NCBI GenBank assembly: GCA_001275005.1 | Contig: JWZX01003291.1 | Span: forward strand, 1-38,792 | DNA: 38,792 nt | Source of the DNA: Chrysochromulina tobinii | Lineage: Eukaryota; Haptophyta; Prymnesiales; Chrysochromulinaceae | Direction: 5' to 3' | Shown here: positions 12,541 through 22,938 of the stretch, piece by piece | Position numbering within the stretch: the stretch's first letter is position 1 | How the letters are laid out: the number at the start of each line of letters is the position of its first letter | Notes under the pieces: model-generated | The model's database searches: none | Told to the model about the DNA's origin: nothing | Seen by the model: the letters and a program-made list of their open reading frames with translations, nothing else | Program-made: the position numbers and the translations under genes

Positions 12541-13325
12541 TCACAGCAACTGCAAGCGCCCGGTGATCGGATCGATCCGCGTCACGAGATCGGGGCCAAC
12601 CGTTCCCACGGTCACCGAACCCGCAGCCACCTCTGTGCGTCCCGCATCGGCGATGAGGTGCGTCGTGAGGCCAGCTCGAGCAGCCTCCTCAAGCTTGGCT
12701 CTCAGTTCGGCCTCGTCCGCCACGCCGAGACAGATGACGGCCTCGCCCATCATTTCCCACTGATGCAACAGCCCCTGGCCCTCGGCGCCCTTGCTGAGCG
12801 TGGCTCGATAAGCACCAAGAGCGCCATGCGCTACCTGAGCGGCAACTTTGCCCTGGCACATGTGGCAGAAAGCGAATCGCACCGATCAAAGCAATAGTAA
12901 ACGCCACGCATGCGCAGTTGTGCATTTGCAGTGATGTGCGCTTGCAGCGTTGTGCGTGTGTGCGAGCGCACTGCGCGCACCACGCCCATGCCCAGGTCAC
13001 GCCGCACGAGGCACACGAGCTTGAGTGGAACTGCTGTCTCACGCGCTGCAGGGCGCGAGTCGGCTGCTGATGCCCAGGGTGCCGACATTGAAGACAGGAT
13101 GAGATCCACCGCCACCTCGACTCCGTCTGGTCCGGCCGCATCCAGCGCGTGCTTGGCCTGCTCGCGAGTGCATCCACAGATCTCAACGATTGTGTCAATG
13201 CTCGCTGCCTGGTCGCCATACGAGGTGGGTGGCGAAGCCGCTCGGACAGCGAAATCTACGCTCACCGCGACGGAGGTGGGAGACGCGACGATCACGCTCA
13301 CGAGCGGAGAAGGTGAGGACAGCAT
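12541..13325 (-). CDS. PTH2: Peptidyl-tRNA hydrolase 2 with N-terminal UBA-like domain, two exons
   Basis: Cleaves peptidyl-tRNA released from stalled ribosomes, recycling tRNA. Exon 1 ends at 12981 and exon 2 runs 12852-12541; the 128-bp intron has a GTGCGC donor like the CDKL introns. The joint makes RRDLGMGVGKVAAQVAHGA, matching the first strand and helix of the PTH2 fold in length and sequence. Exon 2 shows the family signature IADAGRTEVAAGS followed by TVGTVGP and ends ITGRLQLL, as PTH2 proteins do. Upstream, SIDTIVEICGCTREQAKHAL reads as a UBA-type three-helix ubiquitin-binding domain, known at the N-terminus of some eukaryotic PTH2. The start at 13325 is tentative (218 aa); the frame stays open to a Met at 13478, and another 5' exon is possible. 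Confidence 0.88.
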
Positions 13326-13739
13326 TCTCACGAAGCGCTCAGGAGGCCGCGCGGACGTCGCGAAAGGCAGGTCCGGCCTCCTGCACACTCGCACAGAGCA
13401 TACGTCCTCACGAACGACCCTGTTAGTGATTAAGAAGCGTGAGACTTCCAGACACTGGGACTCTGACACGTTTGTCACAATAAAAGTCGAGATATCTCAG
13501 CCTGTGGGAGAGTCGACACCACTGTGTACCCGTATTTGGTGGAAATATTTTCTTGGTTTTCGAAAAGTGAGCGCATGCTCACTCAAAACATACCATGCAA
13601 AGAGCGCACAATACTGTTGTATGGCATGACCTACAGGAGCGAGCGAGCGACCAGTCCTAGATAACAAATTATAACTCGCATGCGCGTTTCGCATGCAGAC
13701 ACTCTCGGTGCGCGCGGCGGCTGCTGCGCACGCCCCGGC

Positions 13740-14320
13740 AATGCCAGCTCACACGGATAATAGCGCCACGCCATCTGCACCTGCTTGTCCCACCTGTCAG
13801 GCACCAGGATGACCCACTGCTCGCCTGCCACCTCATCGGATCTGCTTCCCATGTCCAGAGCAGCGACGAGCGCGCTCCAGTTGCGGTGCGTCTTGGAGTG
13901 CAGCATCGCGTACAGCGTCGTGAGCTCGAGCTCAGAACGCTCGCCGCGACGTAGTCCATCAAAATGGCTCGTTCATCAAAATGCTCGGCTCGGACTGAAC
14001 CCATAGCCAGACAGCCATGTTGTGCATTTTGCTTTTCACAAACTCATCGACGCTGCTCATGTACGACTTGGGGTTCGCGGGGTCGAGCTCGGGAGTGCAC
14101 CCGTAGCTCGCGTGGCCGCGGTTCGAGATGGTCTCGACCTTATCGGGGCCGATCCAAACGCGGCTCGAGGCCTGGCGATGGACGTACATGAGGTCCATTA
14201 CGGCCTCGGCGAGGAGATGCGGCGGGAGGACCGTGGCGGCGACGGGAGCAAAGCGCTCGACGTGAGTGTCCTCGAGACTGTGACACAGAGGAACTGCAGA
14301 GAACTGCAAAACGAATGAGG
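13740..14320 (-). pseudogene. Unrecognised gene fragment, probably frameshifted
   Basis: Two protein-like segments lie on the minus strand in different frames. The first (about 14304-13973) follows a good acceptor, TTCGTTTTGCAG, and reads through VLPPHLLAEAVMDLMYVHRQ and SYMSSVDEFVKSKMHNMAVW to a stop. The second (about 13965-13742) continues through ELELTTLYAMLHSKTHRNW and QWVILVPDRWDKQVQMAWRY. There is no room for an intron between them; one extra base near 13970 would explain the break. The break sits in a short direct duplication of ATTTTGATG. A GTGCGC donor-like site follows at about 13728. No family was recognised. It may be a decayed gene, a sequencing error in a real one, or part of a multi-exon gene. 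Confidence 0.4.
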
Positions 14321-14846
14321 TTGACATTCTCGCGCGCTCTGCTACTCGTCCAGGACTCGGACTCGTCTCGGTCGGGACGTGCTCGGTTTTCACATGTTTT
14401 CAGACGGCTTTCCTTTCGCGCATCAAACTGTGTTTTCTGCAAAAAATTAGAAGGAAAGAAGCGTGGTGGTTATTCATCCTGGCGAGCTCCTGAAAGCTAA
14501 AGAGGCTCGCATTAATCGAATAGGCGAGTGCGCTGTTGCCTGATCGTAATTGCTAATTCGTACACGCCGGGGCGGAGCCAAATACAGACCGGTCTACACG
14601 AGCCGGCCGGCTCGGCGGAGGCAACGGCGGTGGTCGGTGTCGTCGCACGTCGGGCGCCGAATTCCCTACAAATCTACGGAACGGTACTCAGCCTAGCTTA
14701 CGTAAGCACTTTTATCGTATTCCCACACTCAGAGGCGTCCGACTCGCCACGCAGGTGGCGGGGTGGCGCGATCCCGTGCACGCGCGACGCCACAACGCCA
14801 CATGTGCCTGAGTGACATCGACGTCCCCCAGTGCTCCCGCTGGCCG
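14321..14846. other. Intergenic stretch without a recognised gene
   Basis: About 525 bp downstream of the RAD51B-like gene and upstream of the broken gene, both minus strand. It is less GC-rich than the neighbouring coding sequence. The start exon of the broken gene could lie here, but none was recognised. Confidence 0.45.
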
Positions 14847-16010
14847 CTAGAGCGGCCGTGCGTCTAAGGACGCGCCTGCCGTGTACGCGAAGGCCGCCTC
14901 CGCACATAGCGGCGCCTTGGCCACGCGCAGCACCATCGTCTTCGCGGCGGGCGCGTGCACCGCTCCCGGCGGCGGCGGCGGCGGCAGCGTCGCGTGGCGT
15001 GTGAAGGCGGCGTCGTACTGGGCGGCATGCTCGATCGCGAGGCGCACGTTGACACTGTGCGCCCAAGCTGTGCCGAGATACGCGTGCAGCTGCGCATCGT
15101 CCTGCCCAAGCACCGAACTCACGTCACCCACCTCGCCTCGCCCATAGCCGCCCACCGGGCCTGCCACGACATGGTTGACACACAGCACGCACGTTGCAAA
15201 CGCATCGGCATAGAGCTTGAGGCGAGCGGCGAGGGCGACGACCGCGCTCTGCCGGCGCAGCACGTTCCCCCCGCGATCAAAGCCGCGATGCGCCGCCATC
15301 GCGATCGAATCGACAATCAGCAGCCCGACGCGCGGCGGCGTGAGCATATCGAGCTCAAGCTGCTCGCTGACCACTGTGCAAAAGTCAGCCCATGTCGAGG
15401 GACGATAGACGGTAAGGCGACGGAGGAGCTCCTCGGCAGGGGGTACGCCGCGGGCCAGCGATGACGCCAGCGCCGGTGCCGCCTCGGCGGTCGCACCCGC
15501 TTGGTCCATGGCGGATGGAGCTCCGAGCGTGCGGAGCAGCTGCAGCAGCCGCTTGGCGGAGAAGCTGCCCTCGGTGTCGATGTAGATGACGCGCGTGCCC
15601 TCGCCCGCGCCCGCGAGGAGCGCGTGCGCGGCAACCGACGAGCACAGCTGCGTCTTGCCCGAGCCCGCAGGCCCGACGAGCTCAGTGACAGCACGCATGG
15701 GCAGGCCGCCACCGAGGTGCGCATCGAGTGCCGCGAGGCCAGTTGGCACCGCGGCCGCGGGCAGGTGGTTGCTGGAGGCCGCTTGGCCGAGAAGGGTAAG
15801 CGCGCTTGGCGGTGGCGGCGCCACGTGCCGTGCCACGGCCTGAAGCAACACGCGCACTTCGGGCAGGAAGAGGTCGAGGGCGTCGATCAGATCGAGCTCG
15901 GTTGCTTGTAGGACGTCGCGACAGGTCGTGAAGCGTCGCAGCGCGGCGGCACGCACGTTAGCTGGTAGGCCGCTCACACGCGCAAGCGAGCGTTCGGCGC
16001 GCAAGGCCAT
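14847..16010 (-). CDS. RAD51B: RAD51B-like recombinase paralogue
   Basis: RecA/RAD51-family ATPase; RAD51B belongs to the BCDX2 complex that helps load RAD51 in homologous recombination. 387 aa, single exon. An N-terminal helical domain (1-65) precedes the ATPase core. Walker A is GPAGSGKTQ (113-121), and VIYIDTEGSFSAKRL (141-155) matches the RAD51B strand after Walker A. Walker B is LLIVD (230-234). LGTAWAHSVNVRL corresponds to the RAD51B-specific C-terminal motif, which favours this paralogue over RAD51C, RAD51D or XRCC3. A Pro-rich loop encoded by a GGC/GGCGG repeat is inserted near the C-terminus. The stop codon of the MFS gene lies about 240 bp upstream of the start, and that gap must hold the promoter. 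Confidence 0.88.
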   Translation of the reverse strand: MALRAERSLARVSGLPANVRAAALRRFTTCRDVLQATELDLIDALDLFLPEVRVLLQAVARHVAPPPPSALTLLGQAASSNHLPAAAVPTGLAALDAHLGGGLPMRAVTELVGPAGSGKTQLCSSVAAHALLAGAGEGTRVIYIDTEGSFSAKRLLQLLRTLGAPSAMDQAGATAEAAPALASSLARGVPPAEELLRRLTVYRPSTWADFCTVVSEQLELDMLTPPRVGLLIVDSIAMAAHRGFDRGGNVLRRQSAVVALAARLKLYADAFATCVLCVNHVVAGPVGGYGRGEVGDVSSVLGQDDAQLHAYLGTAWAHSVNVRLAIEHAAQYDAAFTRHATLPPPPPPGAVHAPAAKTMVLRVAKAPLCAEAAFAYTAGASLDARPL

Positions 16011-16251
16011 GGCCCGCCTACCCTTGTTTCGACGCGTGAACGAGCAAGCGGTCAGTGCGGCCCCTCGGAAAAATGAATGTAATGGGGCCCCGCACGGAAG
16101 CCTACCAAGGAGGAAGCGTTGTGTGAATGTGTCCAGTGTCCGCCAATTTGTGAAGCGTGCGGTGCGACGTCAACGTGAACGAGATCATATTGATGTTTGA
16201 TCTTGGGGGTCCTCCTTTGAGCTTTGTGACTAAAGACAGTTCCTCACCGTC

Positions 16252-16861
16252 TCAGTGTGATGGAGCGCTTCGCGAAGACGCAGCCGCTGACGGCTCCTCT
16301 CGCTCCTCCTCGAGCGGTGCGAAGCGCTCGGAAGGGCGCGCGAGCTCGACCGAGTGGACGTCGTTGGTGAGGCGACGCGGCAGTCCAATGAGCCCCAAGA
16401 GCGCGAGTGAGCCGATGCCAACACCGAGTCCCACAAAGACGAGAAGGACGCCCGAGGGGGAGGAGGTAGCTGCGGGGCGTGTCGAGAGCGCTATGGCAAG
16501 CAAGGGCGCAGCCAGCGCCGGCCCCAGCATCTTCCCTATGCCTTCTGTGAACGCGACGATGCCGTTGAGAGCGCCAGAGCGACTAGGGTCGCGCGCACAC
16601 AGCACGTTGCTCATCGAGACGAGGGACGTGCCGCCAAGGAGCATCGCGGACGACTGGACGGCGTACACGGCCGCTGCGGCCGCTGCCTGCCAGTACCGTT
16701 CATCTGCTCCGGAAGGAACCCCAAGCACCGTGCTGCCTGAACTGTCTGTAACGTCCGTGCCTCTGGTGCCTGTGTCACTCGCGTTCGCGCCGAACGCTGC
16801 CTCTACGGAAGCGGTGGCGGTGGCGGCGACGGTGGCGGCGGCGGTGGCGGCGGCGGTGGCT

Positions 16862-16895
<34 letters not shown>

Positions 16896-17928
16896 TGCTA
16901 CTGCCTTCATCTGAGATGAGCGGGAACAAGAGCATGAATGCGCCTCCGAGCGCGCAGCCTAGGATGAGGCTGCAGTAGAGGCCCAGGCGCCGCACAAGAG
17001 CGCCCATCACCGACACCGTGAAGAGGAATTGGAGGAACGACGACACAGCGAGCATCGAGCCCACCTCCTCCTCGACCAGAGCAAGCCCTCCTGCTCGTGC
17101 CGTGGCGATGGCCCACAGCGGCACGACGTCAAAGGCGGCAAACATGGCCATACCGTGCCCACTGCGCAAGAACATCACCAGCGGGAACGGGTGTGTGCAT
17201 AATGCACCGCGCAGCGGCTTCTGCTGCTGCCTCGTCGGCATACGCGTGGCAGACTGCTCCATGTAAGTGCCATCCTCGCTGCTGCCATCGACCGCTCCTT
17301 TTCGCGCCGGGACCGTCTCTGGTAGCCACGCATACGTGACCGCCACCGCAACGATGCCGAGCCCAAAGCCGACCAGCGAGGGCGCGAGCGCCGGGAAGCG
17401 CGCGCCGAGCACGCCATAAGTCCATCCAGCGATCGCAGGTCCAAGTGTCGCCGTCACAGAGCCTACGGAGATGATGTACGAGAAGACCTGCGTTTGGTAT
17501 GCCTCGCCTGCCACCTCCAAGGTGCACATGCCCATGAGCGAGACCCAGCCATTGCACATGCCCAGCAGGATGAGGCGCACGCCGATGGCCACGTAGATAT
17601 TGGTGGCGAAGCCGAAGGCGAGGTTGCCCAGTGCCACTGCGGCCATGCTTGCAATCATCGCCGGGCGCCGGCCAATGCGATCGGCAGCGTAGCCCCAGCT
17701 AATGGATGTGAACAGGCGACCTACGAGCACAGCCGTTGGCAGCAGACCCGCCACGTAGCCCGAACGGTCCCTATCTGGAGCCCAGCCGCAGTCCACCGCC
17801 AAGAAGCCGGCGTATGAGAAGATGGAGCAGAGCGAGTAGAAATGTGCGCTGTTGCAGACACTCAGGGCGATGACGGGTTTCCAACCCAGTATTGGGCCCG
17901 ACTCAGAATCCTTCACTTTCCGTATCAT
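16252..17928 (-). CDS. Major facilitator superfamily transporter
   Basis: 558 aa with about twelve hydrophobic segments. The loop between helices 2 and 3 carries the MFS signature as WGYAADRIGRRP. Helix 1 contains NSAHFYSLCSIFSYAGFLAVD. The layout resembles the zinc-induced-facilitator-like group (proton-coupled export of small chelators or ions in plants), but the substrate cannot be assigned. A loop after the mid-protein helices is greatly expanded by a poly-Ala run (GGC repeat, about 16815-16900) followed by a Ser/Thr/Gly stretch. The C-terminal tail is acidic then Ser-rich. A CAG acceptor-like site directly precedes the chosen ATG, so a 5' exon is possible. Confidence 0.85.
16815..16903. 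repeat. GGC/GGT trinucleotide tract
   Basis: A long run of GGC and GGT steps inside the MFS gene, read on the minus strand as poly-Ala with Thr and Val interruptions. It is probably length-variable and falls in a predicted loop, where expansion is tolerated. Confidence 0.85.
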
Positions 17929-18555
17929 CCCTGCTTCACCCTCGGTGGATCGGAGAAAGCGCCCGCATGCGTCGGGTTACTTGCCAAGTTTTTGCCTGCC
18001 CCACTCCTGGCTCCTTATGGAGCAGAAGTGACGAAATTCACAGGTGGGGCGTTCGGGGGAATTCAAAAGCCCCACCAGGGTAGCACCCGCGGGGCTGCAT
18101 TGAGCCAGTATAGAACAACTTGGCAACCTTCTGCTTGTCGAAACCGCGGCTTTTAAGCACGATGAAGGGTGGTTCTCGCGCGCGCTCTCGTGTGAAATTG
18201 AAGCTGCAGTCTCCGCGGGCCGCTGGGCTTGCACCGGACATGGGCGGCCACCCGTACATAGTCATAGAACAATGAACATGCGAATCACGCTTCAACTACA
18301 TGATACATGTGACGTACATCATCTCGTCGCGGAATGGACCGACAGATCCCACAACGCACTCGCTACGCTCCGATCTTCCCACACGGCTGACTGACAGTTG
18401 TCACGGTACGCACCTCGCTCCGCCGCTCGGCCGTCGGCTCGGCACGGTCGCGCCGCTACATAGAGTACGAACAACCGCGCTGCCGGCCACCTCTGACCCT
18501 CATCGGACCCCACGGCACTCCCATAAGGTGTATGCCCCTACCGAGAGCGCCCCAC
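17929..18555. other. Intergenic stretch upstream of the MFS gene
   Basis: About 625 bp between the start of the MFS gene and the stop codon of the EF-hand gene, both minus strand. Short open frames exist on both strands but none is protein-like. It should contain the MFS promoter. Confidence 0.5.
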
Positions 18556-20103
18556 TCAGCAGATGGCTTTGGCGATCTTTTCGAACTCCTCAAAGTTGAG
18601 CTGCCCGTCGTTGTCTGCGTCGGCACCCTTGAAGACCTCGAGCGCTTGCTTTCCGTTGGACAGGCCCGCCGTCTTGAGCACCTCGTACAGCTCGCGCTTA
18701 GAGATCGTGCCGCTGTCGTCGGCATCGATCTTCTTGAAGGCGGCGACGGCGCGCTCGTACCGCGAGAGCTGCAGCGCGTCCAGCGACGCCGAGAGCGAGG
18801 GCATCGACTGGGAGCCGATGCGCTTGGGGCGCTGTCCCCCAAACTCTTCGGTTGGAGGGAGCAGCTTCGTGAGCGTCTTCTTCATCTGCGCGAGTGGCAC
18901 CTCGCCCGCGCCCGCGGGATCGAGCCGCTGCAGCAACGCCTTGAGTTCGGGGTTGTGCACCTCGCGCCGTTCTGTCGGGATCTCGAGCCGCAGCGACGCC
19001 ATCCCCTCGCTCGACAGATTCTGGCGCATCTTCGCCATCGAGTTCGACATCATCGCGCGCTCGAGGGCGCCCGCGACCGCGAGCTTCTGTGCGAGCTCCA
19101 TGTGCCCGTGCCGGTTGTTGCAGAAGTCGTCGACCTTGGCGGCGCGCGCCTCGAGCTGCCCCTCGAGCGACTCGAGCTGGCTCTGCAGCTCGCCCATAGT
19201 CCTCTCAACACGTCCTCGCGACGCCGCCTCCTGCAGCTGGCGCTCGCGCATCGCCTCCGCGCGCAGCTGGCGCTCCCGATCGGCCTTGGCGTCGAGCTCG
19301 GCGTTCTTCTTGGCCTCCTGCTGCATGATCGCCTGCTTCCTCGCCTCCTGCAGCGCCTTCTGCTGCTCGATTGCGCGCACGATCTCTGCCTGCTTCTGCT
19401 CACCGTGCGCCTTGATCTCCGCCATCTTGCGCTCGCGCTCCGCCTGCTGTTCCTCCACGCGCCGCTGCTGCGCTTCCATACGCACCGCGTAGTCGGCTCG
19501 CTGCTGCGCGGTCATTGCGATGCGCTGCTGCGCCGCACGCTCCACCTTGGCCTGCGCCTCGTCCGCCTTGAGCAAGTTCTTCTCGAGCTGCGACTGCCGC
19601 TCGGCCGCGAGCCGCTCGCGCAGCTTCTGCTCTTTCATGGCGTCTTGCATGCGCTTGCTCTCGGCCATGGCCTCGCGCTCCTCGGCGGTGCGCTTGAGCT
19701 GGTCCTGGTGCAGCTGGTGGGCCATCTGCCGGGCCTGCTCCCGCTTCTTCACCTCGATGGCGCGCTCCCGGGCCTCCTCGGCCGCCTTTTGCGCCAGCCG
19801 CGCCTCGTCCTTGGCGCGCCGCTTCAGGAAAGCCCTTTGCTCTTCCTTCTGGGCGGCCTCGATGGCCAGCTCCATATTGTGCAGCTTGCTCGCCTTCTCC
19901 GATGCGTTGGCCTTCGCCGCCTTCTCCTCCGCTACCGCCGCCTCCTCCGCCGCCTTGGCCGCGCTCGTCATGGCGCGCTCCTCCGCGATCGCCTGCTGCA
20001 GCTTGGAGATCTCATTGAGAAGCTGCCGCTCGTAACGCGCTTGCGTGAGCTCGGTGAGCGGCGTGGCGATCTCGCTCGTGCTCGCCGTCCTCGACGGAGG
20101 CAT
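18556..20103 (-). CDS. Coiled-coil protein with two C-terminal EF-hands
   Basis: 515 aa, single exon. Residues about 20-330 are an almost continuous Ala/Glu/Gln/Lys/Arg helix predicted to be a long coiled coil. The C-terminus has two canonical calcium-binding loops, DADDSGTISKRE (460-471) and DADNDGQLNFEE (495-506), both with Asp at position 1 and Glu at position 12. It ends in Cys. This architecture suits a calcium-responsive cytoskeletal or flagellar filament protein; that is inference. The start codon lies 210 bp from that of the GNAT gene on the opposite strand, with a hairpin immediately upstream. Confidence 0.85.
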   Translation of the reverse strand: MPPSRTASTSEIATPLTELTQARYERQLLNEISKLQQAIAEERAMTSAAKAAEEAAVAEEKAAKANASEKASKLHNMELAIEAAQKEEQRAFLKRRAKDEARLAQKAAEEARERAIEVKKREQARQMAHQLHQDQLKRTAEEREAMAESKRMQDAMKEQKLRERLAAERQSQLEKNLLKADEAQAKVERAAQQRIAMTAQQRADYAVRMEAQQRRVEEQQAERERKMAEIKAHGEQKQAEIVRAIEQQKALQEARKQAIMQQEAKKNAELDAKADRERQLRAEAMRERQLQEAASRGRVERTMGELQSQLESLEGQLEARAAKVDDFCNNRHGHMELAQKLAVAGALERAMMSNSMAKMRQNLSSEGMASLRLEIPTERREVHNPELKALLQRLDPAGAGEVPLAQMKKTLTKLLPPTEEFGGQRPKRIGSQSMPSLSASLDALQLSRYERAVAAFKKIDADDSGTISKRELYEVLKTAGLSNGKQALEVFKGADADNDGQLNFEEFEKIAKAIC

Positions 20104-20313
20104 GCTCGTCGAAGCGAGAGGTTCAAAGGACGAGGCTCCAAGGACGAGCCTCTCGCTTCGCGGACAGCCAGCGAGGCGGAGGTAGAACTGTCGGGACGCA
20201 CTGAGCCCAAAACGACGCGTCTGTATGTAAACTTAAGCGGATTGCCATATGAGTGATGTTTTTTCTTTGCGTAACGTCGAAACTGTGCATCCGCAACCGC
20301 GTATCCTCAGCAT
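20104..20313. promoter_or_regulatory. Divergent promoter region with hairpin
   Basis: 210 bp separate the divergent EF-hand and GNAT start codons. A perfect 12-bp inverted repeat (CGAAGCGAGAGG at 20110-20121, its complement at 20149-20160), with an inner GAGGCTC/GAGCCTC pair, lies 7 bp upstream of the EF-hand ATG. It would form a stable hairpin in the 5' leader of that mRNA or act as a palindromic factor site. Confidence 0.5.
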
Positions 20314-22903
20314 ATGCAGGCAGAGTCGCCTTCCTTGGTGGCCGAGGAGGTGATATTCGCAGAGCTCTCCTCGCCGACGCCTCTGCTGTCGCCCGGCACG
20401 CCACCCTTCGTCTTCTCGCGCCTCGACGACGAGGAGAAGGAGGACCTGCCCGACCCGGCTGATTACTTGGACGACGAAGACGAGGATGAGGACGGCGGAA
20501 TCGCGCAGTACGAATTGCGTCTGCACCACCCGGAGCGTTCGGGCGGCACGGTGCCGGTGCGTGCGGGTGGCGCGGGTGGCTCGGCCGCCGGCGCCTCGCG
20601 CGCCGCCTCGCTCGGCGTCGCCGTCGAGCGTGCGCACATGCAAGTTGACGAGCTGCGCCAGTTCAAGACGCTGTGTGACCGGCTGCTGCCCGGGCTGAGG
20701 TCGCAATCGCACTTGTACACGCTCATCCATTTGGACGATCGGACGTATACGCTCACGCTCTCTGAGTGGGGCGAGGTCATCGGCGGCGCCACCTTTCGCC
20801 TCGTGCAGGCGACGGACACGCCGTGGCTGCTGCTCGACGTGCTGCTCCTGGCCGTCGAGCAGCGGGCGGGCGTGTGCGGCCGTGGGCACGGCACGCGGCT
20901 GGTCAACTACCTCAAGGAGCTCGCCATGCGTGTCGCGCGCCGGCGCGGCCTCGCTGCCGCCCTCCTAGCCCAATCTGACTGGCAGGCGGAGGTACCCGGC
21001 GGAGGTGCCGCATGGCAATTCTGGACACGCCAACGCCTGCGGGCGACGCCGCAGGCGACGCTCCTGACGCGGGCGCTGTTCCAGTGGGACAAGGCGAACG
21101 AGGTGTACGCGCACGCCGCACCCATGCTCTGTTGGCTCTCTCCCTCGATGCCTCCACGTCACGTACTCTGTCCGGTACGGCTAAGCGCACGTGCTCAACA
21201 GCAGGTACGCGCATCTCCCCACCGAGCTCGCATCTCCCATCGAGCTCGCATCTCCCATCGAGCTCGGGCCGTCAAGAGTGCCTCTGATGGCCATCGATAC
21301 TCACTGATGGCCTCCCTCATCAGGCGAGCCTCGAGAAGCACTGATGACCTCTGATGAGCCCTGATGGCCTCCCTCATCAGGCGAGCCTCGAGAAGCACTG
21401 ATGACCTCTGATGAGCCCTGATTGCCTCCCTCATCAGGCGAGCCTCGAGAAGCACTGATGACCTCTGATGAGCCCTGATGGCCTCCCTCATCAGGCGAGC
21501 CTCGAGAAGCACTGATGACCTCTGATGAGCCCTGATGGCCTCCCTCATCAGGCGAGCCTCGAGAAGCCCGATGCCTTTCGGCACACGCGGCACACTCGGC
21601 GTGTGAATGTGAAGTTGCAGGGCGCGCTCACGCTGCTCCCGCCGATCGAGCCCATCGATGTCGAAGGCGAGCGCTGGGATGCGTCCGCGAACGTTGAGGT
21701 CCGCCCGCGCGACCGCGACCGAAGCCGCGGCGGCGGCGCCATCGCCCACGGCAGCGCCCACGGCAGCGCCCACGGCAGCGCCCACGGCAGCGCGCCACCG
21801 GCTCTGATGCGCCCGCTCGGGACGACGCTCGGGCCGCAAGCGGCACGTCGCCTCAAGTGTGAGGCGTGTGGGCAGCTGAGCAGCACCGACGACGTGTGTC
21901 GACCGGTCCAGCCGCAGCGCTCGCTTTCCGAGCCGGTGGCGTCGTCGTGGGCGCCGGTGGCCTCACCCGCATCGTCGCCGCGTCGTCATGGGCAGTCTAC
22001 CACAGCAGTGAGTTTCGTCAACGGATCGTCCTCCGGCGGGGCATCGCCGGTGCGCGCCTCGCGCCTGGCGCGCAGCAGCACTGTTGGCGCCGCCGCCGGC
22101 GCAGCCGAGCAGGTGCGCGAGTGCCGTTGCTGTGCACGGCAGCTCCACCAGATCTGCGATCACGATCGGCATAAGTTGTCAGACGCGGATGTGGAGCTGG
22201 CGCTGGCGGCACAGCGAGAGGCCGCCGCCGCGGCGGCGGCGCTCCACCTCGGCCTACCAGCCGCCGCCGACCCCGACCAGCAGTTTACGTGTGGTCGGTG
22301 CCTGGAGCTCATCGCGCGGGGAAGCGTACGTGACAGCACTGCCAGCGGCAGCGGCAGCGTCAGCGGCGGCGGCGGCAGCAGCAGCAGCAGAGAGGGTGTC
22401 GGCGGCGGCGGCGGCAAGGGCAAGCTTGCGGTCGACGGAATGCTCGCATTCCCAAATTTGGGAATGCTCGTGGTGGGCGAAGCGCGCGTGTGTCAGGCCG
22501 AGCTCCTCGTGCGCGTGTGTGCCGCGAGCGCAGCTTACCACGAACGCAAGCTCAAGGTCGATGCTTTGCTCGCCGTGCTCCGCCGCTATGCTCGCGTGCG
22601 CGTGCTCTTGGGCGGCGCGAGGCCCGTCGTCAAGGGCGAGTACCCCGCCATTCCCGTCAAGAGCACCGGGGGGACCGGCAGTGCTCGGGGCAGCGCTCGG
22701 GGCTCGGGTCGCGGCAGCGGGCGCGACGGTGGGCGCGGCGTCGGAGCAGGAAGAGGCATCAGCTCTCCCCATCCCCTCCCCTCCCCGTCTCCTGGCGCTA
22801 AGGGGCGGGCGGCGGCGCTGGCGCCAGTCAAGCAGCTCTCCGAAGAGGATGGAGGCGAGGGGCCTGCCTCGAGTCGCAAGCGTTCTGCAGAGAGCACATC
22901 GCT

Positions 22904-22938
<35 letters not shown>

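Noticed and set aside
18532-20256. Plus-strand open frame of 574 codons, Leu/Arg-rich
   Set aside because: Antisense shadow of the coiled-coil EF-hand gene; Leu/Arg richness mirrors Glu/Gln/Ala codons on the other strand.
21195-21839. Repetitive minus-strand ORF with 19-residue units
   Set aside because: It is produced by the 57-bp intron minisatellite, whose period is a multiple of three.
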